From assembly GCF_000023585.1 (NCBI RefSeq), contig NC_012914.1:3750001-3814000 (forward strand): a stretch of 64,000 nucleotides of DNA, given 5' to 3'. Below the pieces are notes generated by a model that was given only the letters and a program-made list of their open reading frames with translations, searched no databases and was not told where the DNA came from. This document shows positions 42,284 to 51,364 of the stretch, piece after piece. Source of the DNA: Paenibacillus sp. JDR-2 (GTDB taxonomy: Bacteria > Bacillota > Bacilli > Paenibacillales > Paenibacillaceae). The first letter of the stretch is position 1. Each line of letters opens with the position of its first letter. The position numbers and the translations under genes were made by a program.

Positions 42284-42342
42284 AGTTGACCACCCGTCCT
42301 CTCTTTACCTTGAAATCTAAGAATGTGCCGGCAAAAGCCGTT

Positions 42343-43236
42343 TCACCTTAAAGCTTTCCATAACTCCGAAGCGATCAGATTCGCCGCCGCTTTCTTCCGG
42401 TAGCTGACCGGTACAAAAGCATCTCCTTTGGGCTCGTAATGCTCGAGAATCATGGAATAAACCTCCGTAATCGTCTTCTTATCGACCAGCTTCCCGGTCA
42501 AAAATTGTTCTGCATTCTCCAGCCGATGCGGAATGGTCTGCCCGCCGCCAAGCGCGAGCCTCACATCGCTCAGCCGGTTGGCCGAATCGAGCTGCATACT
42601 GAATGCGGCGGTAACGACGGAAGGGGTGAAAGCATCCCTTCTGCCGACTTTATGGAAAGCGACGAATCGCTTTGTATTCGAATCCAGGGTTGGTTGTGTC
42701 AACGCAACCGAGAGGAGCAGCCGTTCCTTCCAAGCCGGATGCACCGCTGCGGTGGACAGCCATTCCGATAAAGGCTCCTCAAGTCCGCTTGCTCCGTCAT
42801 GCCAATGCAGAACCGGATCATAGATAAGCAAGGCCGGTATCGAGTCGCCAACCATTGACAGTACATTGCCGCCGATTGTTGCCTGATTGCGGATAGACGG
42901 TGCGGCAATGCTGCGCGCAGCTTCCGTCAGAAGCGGGAAACTCGCATTTACAATCGGACTGGTCCGTATGTCCGATAGAGTAATCATCGCTCCAAAGGAG
43001 ACTGTTCCGCTCTTGCTGCCCGTTTGAAGTCCATGCAGTTCGTCAATGGCCCCGATATTGATCAGATGGTTCGGCACGGCCGCCAGCCCGGATTCCCATT
43101 GCGTCCGCAGCAGCGTGCCTCCTGCGGTGAACACGCCTTCCGCGCCAAGCGTTCCCTTAAGCTGCCAAGCTTCCTCGACGGTTGCCGGATGCCATACGAA
43201 AGGTGCTTCAGCCACTCCTTGTGCATTTGCAGCCAT
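42343..43236 (-). CDS. pucC: Xanthine dehydrogenase FAD-binding subunit
   Basis: The 297-residue FAD-binding subunit resembles CoxM/PucC. It has VFTAGGTLL, INIGAIDELHGLQ, IAAPSIRNQATIGGNVLSMVGDSIPALL (FAD pyrophosphate contacts), and AFHKVGRRDAFTPSVVTAAFSM, ending in the CO-dehydrogenase flavoprotein C-terminal domain. It accepts electrons from the PucE clusters and passes them to NAD or another acceptor. It begins 17 nt after the permease gene stop. Confidence 0.92.
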   Translation of the reverse strand: MAANAQGVAEAPFVWHPATVEEAWQLKGTLGAEGVFTAGGTLLRTQWESGLAAVPNHLINIGAIDELHGLQTGSKSGTVSFGAMITLSDIRTSPIVNASFPLLTEAARSIAAPSIRNQATIGGNVLSMVGDSIPALLIYDPVLHWHDGASGLEEPLSEWLSTAAVHPAWKERLLLSVALTQPTLDSNTKRFVAFHKVGRRDAFTPSVVTAAFSMQLDSANRLSDVRLALGGGQTIPHRLENAEQFLTGKLVDKKTITEVYSMILEHYEPKGDAFVPVSYRKKAAANLIASELWKALR

Positions 43237-43253
43237 AACGCCATCCCCTTCCG

Positions 43254-44183
43254 TTAAAATCTTTGTTCGCGAATATACGGTGTACCAAGCGACTCCGGCG
43301 AGCCCGAAGGCTTATTCCGGTTGCGCCAGCCAAGGAACATCAGAACCAGAATCGTTACAATGTATGGAATCATCTTGAGGAAATAAGACGGAATCTCGCT
43401 GCCGATCAATTGAATGCGGAAGCCGATGGTATCGAGTGCGCCGAAGAAGTAAGCACAGAACAAAGCGCGGATCGGATTCCATCTTGCGAAAATAATGAGA
43501 GCCACGGCGATCCAGCCTCTGCCTGCCGTCATGCCTTCAATCCAGGTTGGCGAATACACCATCAGCAGATCCGCGCCCGCAAGGCCGATCAGCATGGAGC
43601 CAACGATGATATAGCCATAACGGAACGTTTGTACCCGGATCCCCATCACGTCGGCCGTTGGCGGGTTATCGCCAATCGCTCTTAGGTGAAGTCCCCATGA
43701 GGTGCGGTGAATGTATAAGTGCAAGACGATAACCAGAATAAAGCTGAACCAAGTTAAAACATCGAGATGAGCGAATATTCCGCCAATTAAGGGCACATCT
43801 TCAAGCCAATTCAGGTTCACCTTCGGAACCGCGCCTGCCACCGGTTGTCCGGTAATGCTTTTGCCAAGATAGGCGCTAAGCCCGGTGCCAAATAACGTTA
43901 ATGCCAAGCCGCTGACAATCTGATTGGCCCGCAGCGTCACGCACATAAAGGCGTGCACGATACCGAGCACCGCGCTTATCGCGCAGGCGGCAAGCAAGGT
44001 TAGTGCCAGATTGCCGGTGTGCAGGTATGTCATACAGGCTATGACGGCTCCCATCAGCATTAGACCTTCCGCGCCGAGTTGAATAATGCCTGACCGTTCG
44101 ATCAGAATGCCTCCAAGCGTGGCGAATAAGAGAGGCGTGCCTGAAGAGATGGCGGCTACTATGATTTGTACGAATAAATCCAT
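43254..44183 (-). CDS. Nucleoside ABC transporter permease (NupQ-like)
   Basis: The 309-residue inner membrane protein belongs to the BPD_transp_2 permeases of BMP-type nucleoside importers (B. subtilis NupQ). It has about nine hydrophobic helices and family segments IERSGIIQLGAEGLMLMGA, LRANQIVSGLALTLFGTGLSAYLG and NPPTADVMGIRV near the coupling helix. It sits 17 nt after its paralogous partner gene and directly before the xanthine dehydrogenase genes. Confidence 0.9.
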   Translation of the reverse strand: MDLFVQIIVAAISSGTPLLFATLGGILIERSGIIQLGAEGLMLMGAVIACMTYLHTGNLALTLLAACAISAVLGIVHAFMCVTLRANQIVSGLALTLFGTGLSAYLGKSITGQPVAGAVPKVNLNWLEDVPLIGGIFAHLDVLTWFSFILVIVLHLYIHRTSWGLHLRAIGDNPPTADVMGIRVQTFRYGYIIVGSMLIGLAGADLLMVYSPTWIEGMTAGRGWIAVALIIFARWNPIRALFCAYFFGALDTIGFRIQLIGSEIPSYFLKMIPYIVTILVLMFLGWRNRNKPSGSPESLGTPYIREQRF

Positions 44184-44200
44184 GGTCTACACCATCCCTT

Positions 44201-45322
44201 CTATGCATTTCTCCGGATACGGAATTTGCTGGCCATGCTGCCTGCAATCAGGAAGAACAGAATCGCCCCTTGGATCATGGATGAAATGGAGGACGGAAGT
44301 CCAATCGTTTGTACGCTGAAGCCTCCCACGATAAGACCGCCAAACAGGAACGACGAAATAACAAGACCAATCGGATTCAGCTTAGCAAGCCAAGCAACGA
44401 TAATCGCCGTATACCCGTAGCCCGGCGATATTCCGTACATGAGGCGGTGGGTAACGCCCGATACTTCCGCCATTCCGGCGAGGCCGGCCATGCCGCCGCT
44501 GATCAGCATAACGAGCAGAATATGACGACTGATCTTGATGCCTGCGTTTTTCGCCGCTTCCGGGTTAGCGCCAATCAAGCGGAGCTCGTAACCCCAGCGG
44601 GTATATTTCATCAGGAAGGCGTACAGCAGAACGCCGACAATGGCAAACACGAGACCCAGATGCAGCCTTGTATCCCCAAGCACCGGTAGCGACTGCGCAT
44701 CCGTAAATACCGGAGTACCCGGGAAATTAAAGCCCTTCGGATCCTTCCAAGGACCAAAAACGAAGTAGTTCAGGGCCAGCAGGGCCACATAGTTAAGCAT
44801 GAGTGACGTGATCAGCTCGTTGACCTGGAAATACGTCCTCGGAATTGCGGTCAACAGTCCCCAAATCCCGCCGCCAAGTATACTAAACACGATCATCGCA
44901 GGAATCACGAGATATGCGGGCATATTCGGAAAATAGACCGTTACCGCCGTCGCCGCCATCGCTCCGGCGAGGAATTGCCCCTCCGCCCCGATATTCCATA
45001 CCGAAATGCGGTAAGCAATCGCAACCCCGATGCCGCACAGCAGAAGCGGGATTGACTTCACAAGCGTTTCCGTAATGCCAAATGAGGTTCCAAACGCCCC
45101 GGTAATCATTTTCGAATATACCGTGATCGGGTTCATGCCGTTAGCGGCGATAAAGATGCCGCAGAAGACTAAAGCTAGCAGGATAGAAACGATGGTCATC
45201 CACCACGGGCTTTCTTTTCTGGATGGATCCAGTTCGATTCGTAGAGACAGCAGCTTGCTGCGGCGTGTTGCTGTATCCGGTTGTTCGATGGCTAAAGTGC
45301 TTTGTACCGGCTGCTTGCTCAT
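44201..45322 (-). CDS. Nucleoside ABC transporter permease (NupP-like)
   Basis: The 373-residue permease pairs with the one at 43254 to form the membrane channel. After a cytoplasmic N-terminus of about 55 residues come helices with SVWNIGAEGQFLAGA, VNELITSLMLNYVAL and LIGANPEAAKNAGIKISRHIL (coupling helix). GGAGGAGAAGG precedes ATG 45322, which overlaps the ATPase gene stop by 4 nt. Confidence 0.9.
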   Translation of the reverse strand: MSKQPVQSTLAIEQPDTATRRSKLLSLRIELDPSRKESPWWMTIVSILLALVFCGIFIAANGMNPITVYSKMITGAFGTSFGITETLVKSIPLLLCGIGVAIAYRISVWNIGAEGQFLAGAMAATAVTVYFPNMPAYLVIPAMIVFSILGGGIWGLLTAIPRTYFQVNELITSLMLNYVALLALNYFVFGPWKDPKGFNFPGTPVFTDAQSLPVLGDTRLHLGLVFAIVGVLLYAFLMKYTRWGYELRLIGANPEAAKNAGIKISRHILLVMLISGGMAGLAGMAEVSGVTHRLMYGISPGYGYTAIIVAWLAKLNPIGLVISSFLFGGLIVGGFSVQTIGLPSSISSMIQGAILFFLIAGSMASKFRIRRNA

Positions 45323-46866
45323 ACGACCTTCTCCTCCTCCGAGTCATCCGCATCCCGAACGCCGGCCATGTATAAGCCGATCTGTTCGCGAGTCGCTTCC
45401 CCCCGCGCCAATTCGCCGACCATTCGGCCGTTATAGATTACTAATATGCGGTCGGACAGCTGCATAACCTCATCCAGATCCTCTGAAATAAGTAGAATGC
45501 TTTTGCCTTGTCCGCGCATCTCCGACAGCAGCCGGTGAACGCCTTCCGTTGCTCCGACATCCAGCCCTTGCGTGGGATGAACGGCCACCATAAAGAGCGG
45601 GTCCTGTTCAACTTCCCTAGCAAAAAGCAGCTTCTGCTGATTACCGCCGGATAGCTGTCTTACTGGTACATCAAGGCCAGGGGTCTTGACATCAAATTTT
45701 TCCACAAGCGATTGCGACCAGCTTCGGTTCGCCCTTGAACGAAGGAAGCCGAAGCGGGAGCGATCGCTTGTGCGGTACGATTTGAACAGCAGATTGTCGA
45801 CAATGCCCAGACTTCCGGCAAGGCCGCTTTTCATCCGGTTCTCCGGCACATGGGCGATACGGGCTTCGATCGCTCCGCGAACCGAAGCGTTCTTCAGCGG
45901 GCTGCCGTTAAAGGTAATGCTTCCTTTGCGCCATGAGCGAAGTCCCGTCAGTACCTCGGCAAGCTCCTTCTGCCCGTTGCCCGCTACGCCCGCAACCCCC
46001 ACGACCTCGCCTTCATGCACCTGAAACGCCATCTGATTCAAAGCCTTCCGTCCATGATCGGCAAATACGTCCAGCTGATCAACGATAAGGAGCGGTTTGC
46101 CTTTCGGACGGCTCGCAAGCGGCTTTTGAACGGCCAGCTCTTTGCCAACCATTAACCTCGCAAGCTCGCGTTCGTTCGTCTCGGTTTTCATCATCGTATG
46201 AGTGAGTTGGCCTTTCCTCATAATCGAAATGCTGTCGGAGATCGCCATAACTTCCTTTAATTTATGAGTCGTGATAATAACGGTCTTGCCTTCCGCCTTC
46301 ATCTGCGCAAGCGTGACGAACAGCTGCTCCGCTTCGCCTGGCGTAAGCACCGAGGTTGGTTCATCCAGAATAATCAGATCGGCGCCGCGATACAGCGTCT
46401 TGACGATCTCCACCCGCTGCTGCTCGCCGACGGACAGCTGCCAGATCGGACGGTCAACCGGGAAGGTTAGCCCGAATTTAACCGCAATCGCTTCAATCTC
46501 TGCCTGCTTCTTCTTCATCCAGCCCGGACCGCGCCAGAAGGATGATTTCTCGCCTAAAATAATGTTCTCGGCAGCCGTTAAGGTCTGTACGAGGCGGAAG
46601 TTTTGGAATACCATCCCTATGCCTAGCTTCATGGCATCCTTGGGCGAGCGGATTTTTGCTTTCTCGCCGTGAATATGGATTTCGCCGCTGGTTGGACGAT
46701 AGACGCCGGACAGCATGCACATCATCGTGCTTTTGCCGGCTCCGTTCTCTCCTAGCAAGGCGTGAATCTCTCCTGCCTTCGCCTTGAAATCGACCTGGTC
46801 ATTCGCGACAACGGAGCCGAACTGCTTGACGATACGATGCATTTCTACGGAGTAGGTTTCGAGCAT
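45319..46866 (-). CDS. Nucleoside ABC transporter ATPase (NupO-like), two ABC domains
   Basis: The 515-residue protein has two tandem ATPase domains like NupO or RbsA. Domain 1 has GENGAGKST (about 39-47), signature LSVGEQQRVEIVKTL and Walker B LIILDEPTSVL. Domain 2 has the degenerate Walker A typical of the group (GVAGNGQKELAEVL), signature LSGGNQQKLLFARE and MVAVHPTQGLDVGATE. ATG 46866 is chosen because AGGAGG lies just upstream; the longer frame to 46911 would run into the hairpin at 46904-46937. It energises uptake with the two permeases. Confidence 0.92.
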   Translation of the reverse strand: MLETYSVEMHRIVKQFGSVVANDQVDFKAKAGEIHALLGENGAGKSTMMCMLSGVYRPTSGEIHIHGEKAKIRSPKDAMKLGIGMVFQNFRLVQTLTAAENIILGEKSSFWRGPGWMKKKQAEIEAIAVKFGLTFPVDRPIWQLSVGEQQRVEIVKTLYRGADLIILDEPTSVLTPGEAEQLFVTLAQMKAEGKTVIITTHKLKEVMAISDSISIMRKGQLTHTMMKTETNERELARLMVGKELAVQKPLASRPKGKPLLIVDQLDVFADHGRKALNQMAFQVHEGEVVGVAGVAGNGQKELAEVLTGLRSWRKGSITFNGSPLKNASVRGAIEARIAHVPENRMKSGLAGSLGIVDNLLFKSYRTSDRSRFGFLRSRANRSWSQSLVEKFDVKTPGLDVPVRQLSGGNQQKLLFAREVEQDPLFMVAVHPTQGLDVGATEGVHRLLSEMRGQGKSILLISEDLDEVMQLSDRILVIYNGRMVGELARGEATREQIGLYMAGVRDADDSEEEKVV

Positions 46867-46903
46867 TCCGTTTCCTCCTAAAATGAATTGTGTAGGCCAA
46901 TAA

Positions 46904-46937
46904 ATCAACAAATCCCTTAAGCAAGGGATTTGTTGAT
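46904..46937 (-). other. Perfect 15-bp hairpin between lipoprotein and ATPase genes
   Basis: The arms at 46904-46918 and 46923-46937 are perfectly complementary around a 4-nt loop (AAGC). On the minus strand the stem is followed by TTTATT rather than a long T-run. It probably stabilises the lipoprotein mRNA end and partly attenuates transcription of the ATPase and permease genes. Confidence 0.75.
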
Positions 46938-46959
46938 CGGCCGTTTGGCTGGCTCAAGG

Positions 46960-48117
46960 CTATTTAGGAATCGTTCCTTCTATGCCTTTGACGAACCAGT
47001 TCATCTCCAGAATTTGCTCCAGACTCATCGTTTGGCCAGCTTCCTGCTTCGAAGCGCCGGATGCATCGGTTATCGGACCGCTGAATACGTCCAGCTCGCC
47101 GCTGATAATTTTCGCTTTTGCATCCTCTACCAGCTTCTTCACGTCGTCGGGAATGCTAGGTCCAAGCGGAGCAAGGCCAACCATGCCGTCCACCATATCG
47201 CCGGAGAATTGCTCGCTTTTCCATGTACCGTCGATCACGGATTGCACAACCTTCGTATAATAAGGACCCCAGTTCCATGTCGGGTTCGTTAAGTATGCAT
47301 CCGGTGCGTAACGGGTCATGTCGGAGTCGTTGCCGCCTGCCAGCGCGCCGCGTTCGGCAGCCGCCTGCAGGGTTGCGGGAGAATCCTGATAAGCAAGCAG
47401 GACGTCCGCGCCTTTATCCAGCAGACTGATCGCCGCTTGGCGCTCTGCGGTTGGATCGTACCAGGTGTTGCTCCATACGACGTCTACTTTCGCGTCCGGA
47501 TTGACGCTTTGAATGCCAAGCGCAAAGGCATTGATGTTATAAATAACTTCGGGAATCGGGAATGCGCCGACGTAACCAATGACATTCGACTTCGTCATTT
47601 TTCCTGCCGCAATTCCGGTCAGGTAGCTGGCTTCATAGTTCTTGCCGAAGTAAGTGCTCATGTTGTCCGCTGTTTTGTAGCCGGCCGTATGCATGAACTT
47701 CACATTCGGGAATTTCTTCGCCACGTTTAGCGTCGGATCCATGTAACCAAAGCTTGTCGTGAAAATAATGTCGTGATTTTGAGCCAGCTCCGTAATGACG
47801 CGTTCCGCGTCCGCGCTTTCCGGTACGTTTTCTACCGTGTCAGCTTTAATGCCAAGCTTCTCTTCCATGTACTTCCTGCCGTTATCATGCTCGAAAGTCC
47901 AACCGCCGTCTCCGGGAGGTCCGATATAAACGAATGCGACCCGCGGCAGCTTCTTGCCGCTATCTGTTGCTGACGGCTCTGATGATGTCTGTGTATTGCC
48001 GCCGCTTGCTGTTTCGCTTGTTTTGTTATTGCTGTTGCTGGAACAAGCAGATAAAATAACGACCATGAATACGAGCAATGCCAACCCCACTGTACGTGCT
48101 TTTGCAAGATGTTTCAT
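46960..48117 (-). CDS. BMP-family nucleoside-binding lipoprotein (NupN-like)
   Basis: The 385-residue substrate-binding lipoprotein of the importer has a signal peptide ending in the lipobox LSAC (Cys25), a Ser/Thr/Asn linker, then the BMP/PnrA fold: VAFVYIGPPGDGGWTFEHDNGRKYME, ITELAQNHDIIFTTSFGYMDP, AAGKMTKSNVIGYVGAFPIPEV and SPATLQAAAERGALAGGND. BMP proteins bind purine nucleosides. ATG 48117 has GGGGAGG upstream. It is first in the transporter gene group and has its own promoter at 48174-48202. Confidence 0.93.
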   Translation of the reverse strand: MKHLAKARTVGLALLVFMVVILSACSSNSNNKTSETASGGNTQTSSEPSATDSGKKLPRVAFVYIGPPGDGGWTFEHDNGRKYMEEKLGIKADTVENVPESADAERVITELAQNHDIIFTTSFGYMDPTLNVAKKFPNVKFMHTAGYKTADNMSTYFGKNYEASYLTGIAAGKMTKSNVIGYVGAFPIPEVIYNINAFALGIQSVNPDAKVDVVWSNTWYDPTAERQAAISLLDKGADVLLAYQDSPATLQAAAERGALAGGNDSDMTRYAPDAYLTNPTWNWGPYYTKVVQSVIDGTWKSEQFSGDMVDGMVGLAPLGPSIPDDVKKLVEDAKAKIISGELDVFSGPITDASGASKQEAGQTMSLEQILEMNWFVKGIEGTIPK

Positions 48118-48173
48118 ATGGTTCCTCCCCAACTCTCTATCATCATCATGACCGCAATGGATGATGTAGACTC

Positions 48174-48202
48174 AATATACTTCCGTGTCATTACCACGTC
48201 AA
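48174..48202 (-). promoter_or_regulatory. Sigma-A-type promoter of the importer/xdh gene group
   Basis: On the minus strand TTGACG (48197-48202) and TATATT (48174-48179) are exactly 17 bp apart, about 57 bp before the lipoprotein start. Confidence 0.65.
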
Positions 48203-48251
48203 TATATCTTACATGTGATTGGAAATACATATAAAATAACGAAAACTCATT

Positions 48252-48264
48252 GTGCATGATGCAC
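48252..48264. promoter_or_regulatory. 13-bp palindrome upstream of the importer promoter
   Basis: GTGCAT-G-ATGCAC is a perfect dyad about 50 bp upstream of the -35, a suitable place for an activator such as PucR. Confidence 0.35.
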
Positions 48265-48299
48265 GTCCGATGACACGCACGTAACAATAGATCACATTA

Positions 48300-48947
48300 T
48301 TATCTCCGCCCGCGGATTTGGCGGTATCGCCTAACCGCTTGCCCTAGACTATATTCGTCATCGACATCAAGCAGCAATTCAGCATCTTCTCCGTCGAATT
48401 CCAGGATTTCTCCCTCGTAATCCGGCGACGAAAACAGCTTTCGCGCACCCATGTCCCCCTTCAGCCCGCAAAGCGCTTTGTACATGGTATGACGGATAAC
48501 GGCGGGAGGCATAACGACTCCCCGCATAGAGGAAGCAGCAAAATCCAAAGCCGGATTCTCCTCCATAACAACAAGAAGACGCCGCACCATAGCAGCCGTG
48601 ACAAAAGGTTGGTCGCCAAGCCCGATGACGACAGCATCGGAAACCGGCAGGCTGGATAGCGCGGCGTCTACACCGGCACGAATGGAATAAGACATGCCAA
48701 GACTTGCTTCTTCGCAGACGACGATATTTAATTGAGGTGTATATAGCGTGCTTTCCCTAATATCATGCAGCCATGTTAACGGATCATCCGGACGGACCAC
48801 AATGTGTATCCGCCCGATTCCGCTAGCCAAGAGAGCACGAAGCGCCAGACTGCCAAGCGCTACGCCCGGCGAAAGCTCGAGCGGCAGCTTCGGTTTGCCC
48901 ATTCGGCTGCTCTGTCCCGCCGCCAAATAAATTGCGGATAGGTTCAT
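48300..48947 (-). CDS. pucB: MobA-like nucleotidyltransferase for the xanthine dehydrogenase cofactor
   Basis: The 215-residue protein is a MobA-like NTP transferase (CTP:molybdopterin cytidylyltransferase type) that helps prepare the XDH molybdenum cofactor. It has IYLAAGQSSRMGKPKLPLEL (nucleotide-binding loop), IVVRPDDPL and AVVIGLGDQPFVTAAMVRRLL with the metal Asp. AAAGGAGG precedes ATG 48947, so the start is firm even though it lies 125 bp inside the pucA frame. Confidence 0.9.
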   Translation of the reverse strand: MNLSAIYLAAGQSSRMGKPKLPLELSPGVALGSLALRALLASGIGRIHIVVRPDDPLTWLHDIRESTLYTPQLNIVVCEEASLGMSYSIRAGVDAALSSLPVSDAVVIGLGDQPFVTAAMVRRLLVVMEENPALDFAASSMRGVVMPPAVIRHTMYKALCGLKGDMGARKLFSSPDYEGEILEFDGEDAELLLDVDDEYSLGQAVRRYRQIRGRR

Positions 48948-49908
48948 GCCGTTCCTCCTTTTGCCGATCGGCCTTTTGCTTATTCCGCCATTGATATCGC
49001 AAAGCTATTAATTCCGCGGCAATACTGACCGCAATCTCGCAAGGACCCTCAGCTCCAATGGATAATCCGATAGGAGCCTTCACGTTAGCAGGAGGGATCT
49101 CTCCGTTAAACAGCATGCCAATCCGCTTCGTTGACCCCATAACACCTATATACGTTGGCTTTAAAGCTAATGACCATTCAATCATTTCCCGGTCGTAATG
49201 GAGATGATGGCTGCAGATTATGACAGCATCTTCGGCGCTCAGATGCATCCTCCCACGGAGCTGCTCCGGCGTGCCGAGATAATGCTCGGCGCCCGGATAA
49301 GCAGCCAGCAAACGCGGCCGCCAGTCCGCGACTATGACGTGAAAGCTGCTTTGCGTCAAAAGTTGATAGATGGGAACGGCATCCGGACCTGCGCCAAACA
49401 GAATAACCCGTTGCCTATTCGTTAAGCGGAGACTAAGCTGCCAATCGTAGCAAGACTGGCTGGAAGGGAGCTGCCTAACCTCTTCCGCCGCAAGCTCATA
49501 ACAGAGCTTTTCTCCCTTCAGCCCGCGCACAAGCTGAACCTCCCTGCCACTATCGAGCAGATCCAGAGCATCCGTCAGAATAGCCCGAAGCGATCCGGCT
49601 ATGGGTTCAAGAAGCACGCGGATAACTCCGCCGCAGCCCACAGCTTCTCCCCAAATGGGATCGTCGTCCGGGTCCATGTTATATTCCGCAATCTCATACC
49701 GGTTAGCTTCCCAAACGGAGGGAACCCGCTCCAGGAGATCGGATTCGATACAGCCCGGACTAACCGTGCCGACGGTATCTCCGCTTAACGGGAACAGCAT
49801 GGCCGCTCCCGTCTTACGGTATGCGTGTCCCTCAACCCCGATAATGGTTGCCAGGACCGCCGGCTGATCAAGCCGCCGGATCGTTCGCAGAATGTTAATC
49901 ATGTCCAT
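48823..49908 (-). CDS. pucA: XdhC-family xanthine dehydrogenase maturation protein
   Basis: The 361-residue protein matches XdhC/PucA, which inserts sulphurated Mo cofactor into xanthine dehydrogenase. It has the N-terminal XdhC/CoxI motif ATIIGVEGHAYRKTGAAMLF, GCIESDLLERV, CGGVIRVLLEP, a Rossmann-like RVILFGAGPDAVPIYQLL, and YIGVMGSTKR with GLSIGAEGPCEIAVSIAAELIALR. ATG 49908 has AGGGG upstream. The core ends near residue 320. About 40 further residues overlap pucB in another frame and look non-conserved. Confidence 0.9.
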   Translation of the reverse strand: MDMINILRTIRRLDQPAVLATIIGVEGHAYRKTGAAMLFPLSGDTVGTVSPGCIESDLLERVPSVWEANRYEIAEYNMDPDDDPIWGEAVGCGGVIRVLLEPIAGSLRAILTDALDLLDSGREVQLVRGLKGEKLCYELAAEEVRQLPSSQSCYDWQLSLRLTNRQRVILFGAGPDAVPIYQLLTQSSFHVIVADWRPRLLAAYPGAEHYLGTPEQLRGRMHLSAEDAVIICSHHLHYDREMIEWSLALKPTYIGVMGSTKRIGMLFNGEIPPANVKAPIGLSIGAEGPCEIAVSIAAELIALRYQWRNKQKADRQKEERHEPIRNLFGGGTEQPNGQTEAAARAFAGRSAWQSGASCSLG

Positions 49909-49947
49909 CGGCAACCCCTCCTGAAAGCCTAAAGTTTTGTTGAGCAA

Positions 49948-49960
49948 CTTACTCAGTAAG
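49948..49960. promoter_or_regulatory. 13-bp palindrome upstream of pucA
   Basis: CTTACT-C-AGTAAG lies about 40 bp before pucA, in the only gap (86 bp) between the amidohydrolase and pucA. The role is unknown. Confidence 0.3.
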
Positions 49961-49994
49961 CATTCTCCGGAAAAACAATCACATATATGGTTGA

Positions 49995-51320
49995 TTAAAG
50001 TCTTGCCAACAGCTCCTTTAAAGTCCGGTCTGCCTCTCGCAACACGAGCGGTTTATCAACCGTCTTCATGATTCTGCTCTCCATTACGATCTGCCCGTCA
50101 ATCATCACGGTATCCACATCGCCGCGCGTAGCCGCGTAGACGACTCTGGAATACCAGTCCGCATCAAACGAAGGATAGACATGGAAATCTTCCAAATCAA
50201 GCAGCTGCAGATCCGCAAACTTTCCGACTTCAATGCTGCCGAGTTTGTCTTCCAGTCCTAACACGTGAGCTCCGCCCATTGTCGCCATGCGAAGCACGGT
50301 CTTTGCGTTCATGACGGTTGGACCATGCTTTACCTTTTGAATAAAAGCCGTAAGCCGCATTTCCTGGAACATATCCAGATTGTTATTGCAAGGCGCTCCG
50401 TCCGCGCCGATGCCGATATTAATCCCTTCCCGCAGCAGCTCGGGAACCTGCGCAACGCCGGATGCCAGCTTCAGGTTCGAGCCCGGGCAATGCGTAACCT
50501 TAACGCCGCGTTCCTTGATAATCCGCTTTTCCTCTTCATCCAACCAGATGCTATGAGCCAAAATAAGGTTCGGTCGGGCGAGACCGATATGATCCAGATA
50601 AATCACGTTGCGCATGCCGCGTTCGGATTCGACGATCGAGATCTCTTCCCTGTTTTCCGACGCATGGGTATGTACCTTTACGCCGTATTGCGCGGATAAA
50701 TCCCTAACTCCGATGAGAAGCTCTTCCGTACAGGAGACCACAAACCGCGGACAAAAAGCGTATTCAATCCGTCCGCCGGCTGCACCGTGCCACTTCTCCA
50801 GCAGCTCCACGCTTTCCTTCAGCGACTGCTCCGTTTTCTCCTGGAGCGGAAGCGGAACCTCCGTTCCGTAATCCATCATCACCTTGCCTGAGACCGCTCG
50901 AATCCCGCTCTCGAGAATCGCCTCAAAAGCCGACTCCGTATGATTGACGGTCTCCATATCGAGTATGGTCGTGGTACCGCTTCGAATCAGTTCTCCAATG
51001 CCAAGCAGCGCCGAATAATAGACCGATTCCTCATTATGCGCGGCTTCAAGAGGCCAGATCCGCTGTCTCAGCCAGTCAATCAGTTCCAGATCATCCGCTC
51101 TTCCGCGAAATAATGTCTGGCATAAGTGGATGTGCGTCTGAATGAAGCCGGGCAGCAGCACTTTACCTCCAGCATCGACGATGCGATCAATTTCATTTTC
51201 CTGAATATTCGGACCAATTTGAGCGATCTTGTTGTCTTTCACAAGCACATCGCCAATTAAAATATCATCTGATGCATTCATCGTCATAATGACGGCATTT
51301 CGGATCAAAGTCGAACTCAT
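49995..51320 (-). CDS. Amidohydrolase, probable guanine or related purine deaminase
   Basis: The 441-residue metal-dependent hydrolase belongs to the TrzN/AtzA/SsnA/GuaD-like deaminase group. Metal and catalytic motifs are LLPGFIQTHIHLCQTLFRGRADD, VKVHTHASENREE, ILAHSIWLDEEE, VTHCPGSNLKLASG and GIGADGAPCNNNLDM. In relatives this deaminates guanine, 8-oxoguanine, 5'-deoxyadenosine or s-triazines. Its position directly after pucR and before the xanthine dehydrogenase assembly genes favours a guanine-to-xanthine role, which is inference. AAAGGAG precedes ATG 51320. Confidence 0.85.
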   Translation of the reverse strand: MSSTLIRNAVIMTMNASDDILIGDVLVKDNKIAQIGPNIQENEIDRIVDAGGKVLLPGFIQTHIHLCQTLFRGRADDLELIDWLRQRIWPLEAAHNEESVYYSALLGIGELIRSGTTTILDMETVNHTESAFEAILESGIRAVSGKVMMDYGTEVPLPLQEKTEQSLKESVELLEKWHGAAGGRIEYAFCPRFVVSCTEELLIGVRDLSAQYGVKVHTHASENREEISIVESERGMRNVIYLDHIGLARPNLILAHSIWLDEEEKRIIKERGVKVTHCPGSNLKLASGVAQVPELLREGINIGIGADGAPCNNNLDMFQEMRLTAFIQKVKHGPTVMNAKTVLRMATMGGAHVLGLEDKLGSIEVGKFADLQLLDLEDFHVYPSFDADWYSRVVYAATRGDVDTVMIDGQIVMESRIMKTVDKPLVLREADRTLKELLARL

Positions 51321-51364
51321 GTGTTCCGCTCCTTTGTTGTAGCGCAGTCGTTTAAAAAGGCTGG

